DNA from: an uncultured Eubacteriales bacterium
GTDB lineage: Bacteria; Bacillota; Clostridia; Oscillospirales; Acutalibacteraceae
Direction: 5' to 3'
DNA length: 5,649 bases
Assembly (NCBI GenBank): GCA_934725345.1
Contig: CAKVBG010000063.1
Location: forward strand, 1-5,649
The stretch's first letter is position 1. Each line of letters begins with the position of its first letter. The translations under genes and the position numbers were made by a program. Under the pieces are notes generated by a model. That model worked only from the letters and a program-made list of their open reading frames with translations. It was not told the origin of the DNA and did not search any database. Of this stretch, positions 1 through 4,476 are shown in pieces.

Positions 1-2
1 AC

Positions 3-25
3 TCCCTTGTTGAAGGGATTTTTTT
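3..25 (+). terminator. Intrinsic terminator of a gene left of the window
   Basis: A 6-bp perfect stem (TCCCTT at 3-8 with AAGGGA at 13-18) closes a GTTG loop and is followed directly by seven T residues (19-25). This is a classical Rho-independent terminator on the + strand. The stem may extend further left beyond the window edge. It implies that a rightward gene ends just outside the window and separates it from the Xre gene that follows. Confidence 0.8.
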
Positions 26-71
26 AATGTCCAACCAAATACTAAAGTTAAAAATAAGCATATATCATGTA

Positions 72-125
72 TTACTTATGTAATTATATGTTACACCTAT
101 AATAATCTATATTATAGAATATTCT
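72..125 (+). promoter_or_regulatory. Putative promoter and operator-like inverted repeats of the Xre gene
   Basis: A perfect TATAAT lies at 98-103 but has no well-spaced -35 (TTACTT at 72-77 gives a 20-bp spacer). An alternative pair is TTACAC at 91-96 with TATAGA at 113-118 (16 bp). Two inverted repeats flank these elements: ATTAC-TTAT-GTAAT at 71-84 and the 10-bp palindrome AGAATATTCT at 116-125. Small Xre regulators usually repress their own promoter through such palindromes, so these are candidate operators. AT-rich DNA yields such motifs easily, so confidence is low. Confidence 0.35.
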
Positions 126-169
126 TCAAGTGTATTCAATACCCTAAAATATAATAAGGGGTATTTTTT

Positions 170-421
170 ATGAATAAAATTGATAAAAATCGCTATATCC
201 AAATTGGATTAAAAATTGCATATTACCGAAAATTAAATGGTATGACTCAAGAGAACCTGGCAGAAAAGGTAGGAATAAGTCCGGGATATTTATCTCAAGT
301 TGAAACGCCAAGTTTTATACAACCGATTTCACTAAAAACACTTTTTGCTTTTGCAGATATTTTTAAAATTCCACCATATAAACTTTTAGAATTTGAAGAT
401 GAAATTAAATATGATGAATAA
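170..421 (+). CDS. Small Xre/Cro-family helix-turn-helix regulator
   Basis: This 83-residue protein consists almost entirely of one Cro/C1-type HTH domain (about residues 14-72). The scanning and recognition helices lie in residues 26-45 (TQENLAEKVGISPGYLSQVE), and a hydrophobic helix pair at 55-74 (LKTLFAFADIFKIPPYKLLE) completes the usual five-helix fold. It should bind a palindromic operator as a dimer in the cytoplasm and act as a repressor or switch. The ATG at 170 is preceded by AAGGGG (156-161) at good spacing. There is no extra ligand or peptidase domain. It is transcribed alone and faces the membrane-regulator gene across a shared terminator. Its target is unknown: autoregulation, or control of the nearby mobile-element genes, are the likely options. 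Confidence 0.9.
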   Translation: MNKIDKNRYIQIGLKIAYYRKLNGMTQENLAEKVGISPGYLSQVETPSFIQPISLKTLFAFADIFKIPPYKLLEFEDEIKYDE

Positions 422-471
422 CGGTTTAATTTTTTAAATATACACAATGTTCAGTATTAGCAGATAATTAT

Positions 472-520
472 AAAGACCACTCAAAAAGGAATGATCCTAT
501 TCGGGTGGTCTTTTTGTTTT
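472..520. terminator. Terminator between convergent genes (likely bidirectional)
   Basis: A perfect 9-bp stem, AAAGACCAC (472-480) with GTGGTCTTT (505-513), extends inward by a G-U and a C-G pair. It holds an inner AGGA/TCCT hairpin (487-490/495-498). On the + strand it is followed by TTTTTGTTTT, so it clearly ends the Xre transcript. On the - strand the stem starts within two bases of the receptor stop codon at 526-528 and is followed only by TTTATAATTA, so termination that way is plausible but weaker. Confidence 0.85.
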
Positions 521-525
521 TGATT

Positions 526-1704
526 TTATGTATCTATGAAATATTTTTTGATAAAAGAGATATTGATCTTTTCTTTGTTTATTTCAACTTTATGGTCTTC
601 TCTATACTTGTTAACGAGGTATAGTATAAATTCCTTAGGGGTAGGTGCACCATTTTTCTCAGAGATTGGCCCATGATAATTTTGTTCTATGGCCTTAAGT
701 ATTTTGGGATCACGAGAACTCCAATGACTTTTGAGCAAGTTGCTTATATTCATTTCCACACTTTTAGGCTGCAGTCCTAAGATTTCTCCTGTATGAGAAT
801 AAATGTCGGATATTATATTAACTTGTTCTGGATTTTCTTCCTGATTAACCAAGACATCGCAGTGTACCAATTGTCTTGCTTTTTTATCTTCTGTGTCCAT
901 TCCGATCATATATAGTTCATGCCGGAAATATTTCACTTGTGAGTTTAATTTTTCTGATTCGAAAATCAATCCTACATAACCCATGCCTTTTTTGAGTTTT
1001 GCTTCCTCTATTGCCGGGTTTATTTTCTTTTTATAGAAATCCTCAATTGCTTCTACAAAAGTTTTCGAAGAAAAAATAAATGTAAGAGTTAATATTATAA
1101 AGGATACAAACATAACAGATAAAACACCATGAAATTCATTCGAAATGGTGTACTTGATGTGATACTTTAAGAAAACGATTACTCCTAAAGCGATAATAAA
1201 AAATATAGGAAAAACTATATAATTTGCAAGCTTGCATACTGATTTTAAATTTATTCTATCAAATTTATAGATTAGTAAAATAGTTAAAACGTACAATAAG
1301 AGAACTGCTGCTCTAAAAAATAACAAACTTGTATAGTTGGCATACTTAGCTTCGGGAAATTCGAAATATTTCCATATGCTTGAAACACTCTCAAAAATAA
1401 TAAAGTGAGTATACTCAAGCATACATGCCATAAAAAGAGAATATGTAAACATTGTTTTCCATATTTTTATCTCGTTTTTTAAGAGTAAACACCCGAAAAT
1501 AACTATAGCCGAAATGAACGTAATTATTGGACTATCAATTACAAAAATTTTAAATAAGGCAAGACAAATAGAATATAAAACTGATTGCATAATCGTAATT
1601 TTAAAAGGACGTTTTTTGGGATCATTAAATGTGGAAAAGGTAAATAATCCGCTTATTAAATACCTAATTATGCTAATTAATGTAATAAATATCAAAAAAT
1701 TCAC
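526..1704 (-). CDS. Membrane-bound transcription factor: AgrC-like multi-TM sensor fused to a Spo0A-C-like DNA-binding domain
   Basis: The protein has 392 residues. The N-terminal part has about seven hydrophobic segments (roughly 2-22, 38-55, 58-75, 85-105, 124-146, 160-179, 191-212), like the polytopic sensor module of AgrC-type receptors. After a charged linker (214-254), residues about 255-372 align by eye with the C-terminal effector domain of Spo0A. The shared pattern includes HELYMIGM (262-269), the recognition-helix region KSVEMNISN (314-322), W328-S329, then APT..EFI (353-360), K366, R368 and H371, matching Spo0A's KPTNSEFI...K.R.EH end. No receiver domain, H-box or ATPase motifs are present, so it is not a kinase. 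Inference: a one-component receptor that binds DNA at the membrane, probably sensing the peptide encoded upstream. Start: the GTG at 1702-1704 has AGG directly abutting it, whereas a TTG at 1693-1695 has AGGGTG six bases upstream and may be the real start (389 aa). An in-frame stop at 1711-1713 excludes longer forms. Confidence 0.85.
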   Translation of the reverse strand: MNFLIFITLISIIRYLISGLFTFSTFNDPKKRPFKITIMQSVLYSICLALFKIFVIDSPIITFISAIVIFGCLLLKNEIKIWKTMFTYSLFMACMLEYTHFIIFESVSSIWKYFEFPEAKYANYTSLLFFRAAVLLLYVLTILLIYKFDRINLKSVCKLANYIVFPIFFIIALGVIVFLKYHIKYTISNEFHGVLSVMFVSFIILTLTFIFSSKTFVEAIEDFYKKKINPAIEEAKLKKGMGYVGLIFESEKLNSQVKYFRHELYMIGMDTEDKKARQLVHCDVLVNQEENPEQVNIISDIYSHTGEILGLQPKSVEMNISNLLKSHWSSRDPKILKAIEQNYHGPISEKNGAPTPKEFILYLVNKYREDHKVEINKEKINISFIKKYFIDT

Positions 1705-1731
1705 CCTATTTTACATAAGTTAATTAATTAG

Positions 1732-1781
1732 ATTATAAATAAAAAAATAAAAAAAAGACACATAATTCGACAAATTCGGAT
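1732..1781 (-). promoter_or_regulatory. Putative receptor-gene promoter with a perfect 0A-box-like heptamer
   Basis: On the - strand a perfect TATAAT occupies 1737-1732, about 28 bases upstream of the GTG. The hexamer expected at -35 (TGTCTT, 1760-1755) is poor. A heptamer identical to the Spo0A box consensus, TGTCGAA, reads 1772-1766 on the - strand. With a start site inferred near 1725 it lies at about -41 to -47. A partial repeat, ATCCGAA (1781-1775), sits 9 bp further upstream. The -10 lies beyond the terminator of the peptide gene, so the receptor can be transcribed on its own. Caveat: the heptamer also forms part of that terminator hairpin. Confidence 0.4.
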
Positions 1782-1797
1782 TTATGTATCTTTTTTT
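1741..1797 (-). terminator. Terminator between the peptide gene and the receptor gene
   Basis: A long hairpin pairs 1750-1765 with 1782-1797, with one C-A mismatch (1759/1788). After a one-base bulge it continues as TTCGA (1766-1770) with TCGGA (1776-1780) around a 5-base loop. On the - strand the stem is followed by eight T, A, then seven T (1756-1741), which is strong. On the + strand it is followed by a T run at 1791-1797. It should end most transcripts of the peptide gene 26 bases or more after its stop, before the receptor gene. Confidence 0.8.
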
Positions 1798-1822
1798 ATA
1801 ATATTATATGATTTTTTTGGTA

Positions 1823-1963
1823 TTAGTTATCCCATCCGTCTCCGTTGTGAGCACAACAGATGCAAGAACAAGCATTTGTTATATTTTTAAAAATACTAAT
1901 TTTTGAAATTCCTCCGAATACAAACGCTAAAGCTGCAAGTGTACCAAATACTTTTTTGAACAT
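1823..1963 (-). CDS. Small Cys-rich AgrD-like peptide precursor (putative autoinducer)
   Basis: This gene encodes 46 residues. The N-terminus MFKKVFGTLAALAFVFGG is basic then Ala/Leu/Phe/Gly-rich, like the membrane-binding leader of clostridial AgrD (cyclic lactone autoinducer) precursors. A middle part, ISKISIFKNITN, leads to a Cys cluster A-C32-S-C34-I-C36-C37-A-H and a short acidic tail, DGWDN. The ATG at 1961-1963 has a near-perfect AGGAGGTG site (1978-1971) seven to eight bases upstream, and the stop is TAA at 1823-1825. These features, plus an extended -10 promoter and a terminator, argue that this short ORF is real. It lies upstream of the membrane receptor gene on the same strand, as agrD precedes agrC. 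Differences from AgrD: the core has four Cys instead of one, the tail lacks the usual Pro/Glu-rich motif, and no agrB is visible. Alternatives are a bacteriocin-like peptide or a secreted Cys peptide with a Sec-type signal. Confidence 0.7.
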   Translation of the reverse strand: MFKKVFGTLAALAFVFGGISKISIFKNITNACSCICCAHNGDGWDN

Positions 1964-1995
1964 ATATTTCCACCTCCTATTTATTTTATATTTTT

Positions 1996-2039
1996 ATTAT
2001 ACCATTTAATTCCATTAGAATTTGTCGCAAAAAGTCGAA
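1996..2039 (-). promoter_or_regulatory. Peptide-gene promoter: extended -10 with tandem 0A-box-like sites
   Basis: On the - strand TGGTATAAT (2004-1996) is a perfect extended -10 (TGnTATAAT), 33 bases upstream of the start codon. No hexamer at normal spacing resembles TTGACA. In its place, on the + strand, are TGTCGCA (2023-2029) and AGTCGAA (2033-2039), each one base off the Spo0A-box consensus TGTCGAA. They are separated by 3 bp, so they repeat every 10 bp (one helical turn), as in the tandem 0A boxes of the B. subtilis abrB promoter. With a start site inferred near 1989 they cover about -34 to -40 and -44 to -50. This is an activator-like position that overlaps the -35 region. Confidence 0.6.
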
Positions 2040-2089
2040 CGGTTTTTACTCCTGATTTTTTGGAGATATATACATTTTTTGAATAAAAT

Positions 2090-2102
2090 TTGTATCTTAC
2101 AA
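2090..2102. repeat. Short perfect inverted repeat in the divergent intergenic region
   Basis: TTGTA-TCT-TACAA (2090-2102) is a 13-bp perfect inverted repeat. It lies in the 265-base non-coding stretch between the divergent peptide gene and the sigma-like gene (1964-2228). Its size fits a dimeric repressor operator, but it may be chance in AT-rich DNA. Apart from the two promoters and this repeat, I see nothing convincing in this stretch. Confidence 0.25.
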
Positions 2103-2178
2103 GTATAAGTTGCTGAACCCAAAGAATTTCATATAACAACCCAACAAATTTGACCGTTTAACATAAAGAAAAGTTGAT

Positions 2179-2184
2179 TATAAT
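2179..2184 (+). promoter_or_regulatory. Putative -10 element driving the sigma-like gene leader
   Basis: A perfect TATAAT lies at 2179-2184. The nearest good -35 match, TTGACC at 2150-2155, is 23 bp away, which is too far for a standard promoter. TTTAAC at 2157-2162 gives 16 bp but is a poor match. If used, transcription starts near 2191, only about five bases before the left arm of the leader terminator hairpin. Confidence 0.4.
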
Positions 2185-2195
2185 TTATAAAAATT

Positions 2196-2253
2196 AAAGA
2201 CGCTATTTTTAAACATTGGAGTGAATCAATGCTAATTATGGGCGTCTTTTTTT
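2196..2253 (+). terminator. Leader terminator/attenuator overlapping a translation start
   Basis: A perfect 8-bp stem, AAAGACGC (2196-2203) with GCGTCTTT (2242-2249), is followed by a T run to 2253. The 38-base loop contains a nested hairpin, CATTG (2214-2218) with CAATG (2227-2231). That hairpin holds a Shine-Dalgarno GGAG (2218-2221) and an ATG (2229-2231). The right arm and T run are codons 4-8 of the reading frame opened by this ATG, which runs in frame into the sigma-like gene. A ribosome on this frame would break the terminator, so a translation-coupled attenuator is plausible. Otherwise it yields a short RNA of about 60 bases. Confidence 0.65.
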
Positions 2254-2276
2254 ATTTTGTTCGAGGTCCACCTTAT

Positions 2277-2317
2277 GTCCTTCGTTTTTTGAACATAAAT
2301 CAAAAATTCGGAAGGAC
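2277..2317 (+). promoter_or_regulatory. Hairpin that could mask the sigma-like gene's ribosome binding site
   Basis: GTCCTTC (2277-2283) is perfectly complementary to GAAGGAC (2311-2317), which contains most of the ribosome binding site (GGAAGG, 2310-2315) of the ATG at 2325. The 27-base loop is A/T-rich. In the folded RNA the site would be hidden. A ribosome translating the upstream in-frame segment (2229-2324) would open it. No T run follows, so this is not a terminator. Confidence 0.4.
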
Positions 2318-2324
2318 TGGAAAC

Positions 2325-2720
2325 ATGAAAATAGAATACAAATTTGCAACTGGTGAAAAAGTATATGTTGATGTAAATGAGGAATTTGAAGATATAATGA
2401 TTGAACTTGATAATGAACTTAAAAATAACAATCGCAGAGAAACCAGACGGCATGAAAGTTTGAATTTACTGGACAAAGATAAAAAGATTGCTGATATGAC
2501 AGCAGATGTACTTGAAGATGTTTTAAAAAAACTTGATATAGACAAGCTGTATGATGCGATAGCTAAGTTGAAACCTAATGAGCAAGAAATAATACATAAT
2601 TTATATCTTTGTCGCAATCCTATTAGTCAAGTTGAACTAGCAAGAACTAAAAACGTTAGTATCGGAAGTATAAAAATGCAACTACACCGTATAAAAAATA
2701 AATTAAAAAAATCACTATGA
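2325..2720 (+). CDS. Sigma-70 region-4-like regulator of a mobile element
   Basis: From the ATG at 2325 the protein has 131 residues. Its N-terminus (MKIEYKFATGEKVYVDVNEE) is a small beta-rich module, followed by the basic segment NRRETRRHESL (36-46). Residues about 75-129 look like sigma-70 region 4, with a helix-turn-helix at about 101-124 (SQVELARTKNVSIGSIKMQL) and a Lys-rich end. Sigma regions 1-3 are absent, so it is probably a phage- or element-type transcription regulator rather than a full sigma factor. Such proteins are common in clostridial prophages and conjugative elements. The start has GGAAGG nine bases upstream. The same frame stays open to an ATG at 2229 with its own GGAG site, which would add 32 residues with a Pro-Pro pair. 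The family's typical N-terminus favours 2325. The gene faces away from the peptide gene and probably controls the operon downstream. Confidence 0.85.
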   Translation: MKIEYKFATGEKVYVDVNEEFEDIMIELDNELKNNNRRETRRHESLNLLDKDKKIADMTADVLEDVLKKLDIDKLYDAIAKLKPNEQEIIHNLYLCRNPISQVELARTKNVSIGSIKMQLHRIKNKLKKSL

Positions 2721-2770
2721 TTCATTTTTTATGTACATTAGGTTGAATATAAAAAACTTTTCAAAAAAAT

Positions 2771-2810
2771 CGTTACCTTTTGTCTTTGCCGTGGCTCATA
2801 TATAGAGGCG
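2771..2810 (+). promoter_or_regulatory. Promoter-like segment upstream of the helicase operon
   Basis: The 136-base gap after the sigma-like gene holds a block richer in G and C than its surroundings (2771-2810). It includes CGTTACC (2771-2777), GCC-GT-GGC (2788-2795) and CATATATAG (2797-2805), where TATATA at 2799-2804 could be a -10. No TTGACA-like -35 stands at 16-18 bp: TTACCT at 2773 gives 20 bp. A non-standard promoter directly behind a sigma-like regulator suggests a target of that regulator. I have an impression that similar blocks follow such genes in other clostridial elements, but I cannot verify this. Confidence 0.35.
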
Positions 2811-2856
2811 TTTTTAAGGAAGTAAAAAATCAAGTCTCTGAAATGAGGTGAAGGAT

Positions 2857-3039
2857 ATGCAAAAGCATGAAATGAGAATTACAGTCAGAAGATCGGGCAA
2901 TAAGCCAATAAGTATAGCAGAATTTAAAAAGTTATCGTGGATCAAAAGATTAGCTTTGAAGTGGTTCGGAAAAGCAGAAAAGGTAATGGTCATAGTACCA
3001 CAGGACAATGTTCAAAAAGTTGAAATCAAGGAGGTATGA
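2857..3039 (+). CDS. Small conserved-looking hypothetical protein (60 aa)
   Basis: This small basic protein of 60 residues has no recognised function. It begins with a beta-type stretch, MRITVRRSG (6-14), then an amphipathic aromatic/basic helix, FKKLSWIKRLALKWFGKA (23-40). It ends with VMVIVPQDNVQKVEIKEV, which looks like two beta strands. The ATG at 2857 is chosen because GAGGTG (2845-2850) lies six bases upstream. A GTG at 2848 in the same frame is part of that site. It is the first gene of the helicase operon. Its final codons contain the ribosome binding site of the helicase gene, so the two are translationally linked. The basic helix could bind nucleic acid or the membrane surface, but nothing proves this. 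Confidence 0.8.
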   Translation: MQKHEMRITVRRSGNKPISIAEFKKLSWIKRLALKWFGKAEKVMVIVPQDNVQKVEIKEV

Positions 3040-3041
3040 TT

Positions 3042-4472
3042 TTGGAACTTGAAAATTTAAAGATGCCGATAAAAGTAACACCATATCAGCACCAAGAAAA
3101 AGCATTTAAGTTCGCGATGAAAAGATTTAAAAACAAAAGCGGAGTGGCACTTCTTGTAGAGATGGGTTGCGGAAAAAGTCTTATATCGGTAGCTGTATCA
3201 GGAAGTTTATTTAAGTGTCAAAAGATTAAAAAACTTTTGATAGTATGTCCGCTATCTATTTGCGGAGTATGGGAAGAAGAATTTTCAAAATTTGCTGACT
3301 TTGATTATGATTTGAAAATTTTGAAGGGAACATCTGCTCAGAAAATACATATGCTTAATTCAATGAACGGAAATTCCCTGCAAGTAGCAGTAGTAAATTA
3401 TGAGTCTGTTTGGAGAATTGAATCACAAATTAAGAAGTGGATGCCTGACATGATTATTTGTGATGAATCGCACAAGATAAAAACTCATAATACTATAGCT
3501 TCAAAGTCGCTACATAGACTTGGTGAAAAGACAAAGTACAGAATGATTTTGACAGGTACAGTTATCACAAATAAAGCTATAGATGTATTTTCACAGTATA
3601 AGTTTTTAGAACCTCAGGTGTTTGGAAAAAGCTTTTATACTTTTAGAAATCGTTATTTCGACATGTCTGGCTACGGAAACCATATTCCAGTTCTCAAAAA
3701 ATCAATGGAGCCTGATCTTAAGAGAAAAATTCACAGCATTGCGTTCAGAGCTACAAAGGCTGAATGTTTAGACTTACCCACAACGACTGATATAGTGCGA
3801 TATATAGAGCTTGAATCGAACGCTATGAACATTTATAGAAACCTTGTGAGGGATAGTTTTGCAGAGCTCTCAAGAGGCGAGGTTACTGCGACAAATATTC
3901 TTACAAAAATTCTAAGACTTTCGCAACTTACAGGTGGATTTTTAAGTGATGATGAAGGTAAACAGATACATCAAATAAGCAGCGCAAAACTTTTGGCTCT
4001 TGAAGATATTGTGGACGAAGTGACTTCAAGTGGTAAAAAACTAGTAGTTATAGCTCGCTTTATTCCTGAAATTGATGAAATCACAAAAATGCTGAAGAGA
4101 AAAAATCTTGAGTTTTCTATTATTACAGGAAATATAAAAAATCGTAGTGATCAAATTGATAAATTTCAAAATGATACAGATGTACTTGTATTTGTAGGAC
4201 AAATCGCAACAGCAGGGCTTGGTATAACACTCACAGCCTCAAGCACTATGGTGTTTTATTCGCTGGATTATTCAATGAGCAACTTTGAGCAGACAAAAGC
4301 TAGAATTCATCGTGCAGGACAATGTGATCCATGTACATACATTTATCTCATAGCCAGGAACACAATTGATGAAAAGGTAATGAAGGCACTTAAGAAAAAA
4401 TACAATTTAGCTTCATCACTAATTGATGACTATAGACAAGGAATTAATCCATTTAGAATAGAAAGGATCTAA
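3042..4472 (+). CDS. SNF2-family DNA helicase/translocase (phage type)
   Basis: This is a complete two-lobe superfamily 2 ATPase. Numbering from a possible ATG at 3036 (478 aa): Q-type YQHQ (17-20), Walker A MGCGKS (43-48), motif II DESH (143-146), motif III LTGT (172-175), motif IV around LVVIARF (336-342), motif V ATAGLGITLTAS (391-402) and motif VI QTKARIHRAGQ (419-429). The QxxxRxHRxGQ pattern is the SNF2 signature. It hydrolyses ATP to move along duplex DNA or remodel protein-DNA complexes. At this length it lacks the large accessory domains of chromosomal SNF2 proteins, as in short phage and element versions, which usually sit in replication or recombination modules. Start: AGGAGGT (3029-3035) abuts the ATG at 3036 but is ideally spaced for the TTG at 3042, so TTG is preferred (476 aa). 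The ATG overlaps the stop of the previous gene. LTGT is followed by VI instead of the usual PI, and all key catalytic residues are present. Confidence 0.92.
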   Translation: MELENLKMPIKVTPYQHQEKAFKFAMKRFKNKSGVALLVEMGCGKSLISVAVSGSLFKCQKIKKLLIVCPLSICGVWEEEFSKFADFDYDLKILKGTSAQKIHMLNSMNGNSLQVAVVNYESVWRIESQIKKWMPDMIICDESHKIKTHNTIASKSLHRLGEKTKYRMILTGTVITNKAIDVFSQYKFLEPQVFGKSFYTFRNRYFDMSGYGNHIPVLKKSMEPDLKRKIHSIAFRATKAECLDLPTTTDIVRYIELESNAMNIYRNLVRDSFAELSRGEVTATNILTKILRLSQLTGGFLSDDEGKQIHQISSAKLLALEDIVDEVTSSGKKLVVIARFIPEIDEITKMLKRKNLEFSIITGNIKNRSDQIDKFQNDTDVLVFVGQIATAGLGITLTASSTMVFYSLDYSMSNFEQTKARIHRAGQCDPCTYIYLIARNTIDEKVMKALKKKYNLASSLIDDYRQGINPFRIERI

Positions 4473-4476
4473 AAGT

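Noticed and set aside
526..1704. Classical AgrC histidine kinase
   Set aside because: No H-box, N-box or glycine-box residues follow the membrane part. The C-terminal region matches Spo0A's DNA-binding domain instead.
1514..1723. Open frame of 69 codons on the + strand
   Set aside because: It lies opposite the first membrane segments of the receptor gene and has no ribosome binding site, so it is an antisense shadow.
1823..1963. Double-glycine bacteriocin leader interpretation of the small peptide
   Set aside because: A GG pair is present at residues 17-18, but the acidic and spaced hydrophobic residues of such leaders are missing and no ABC transporter gene is seen. The AgrD-like reading fits the neighbouring receptor better.
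2097..2132. Very short - strand frame (11 codons, MKFFGFSNLYL)
   Set aside because: It has no ribosome binding site and no supporting context.
2300..2617. Open frame of 105 codons on the - strand (Ser/Leu-rich)
   Set aside because: Its Ser/Leu/Phe-rich composition is what results from reading a Lys/Glu/Asp-rich gene backwards. It overlaps the sigma-like gene fully.
2710..2730. AATCA-CTA-TGATT repeat followed by T residues after the sigma-like gene
   Set aside because: The stem is only five A/T-rich pairs with a gap before the T run, too weak to call a terminator.
3657..3663. Another perfect 0A-box match (TTCGACA) inside the helicase gene
   Set aside because: It lies in coding sequence as Phe-Asp codons with no promoter nearby, so it is a chance match. 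It shows that single heptamers alone are weak evidence.
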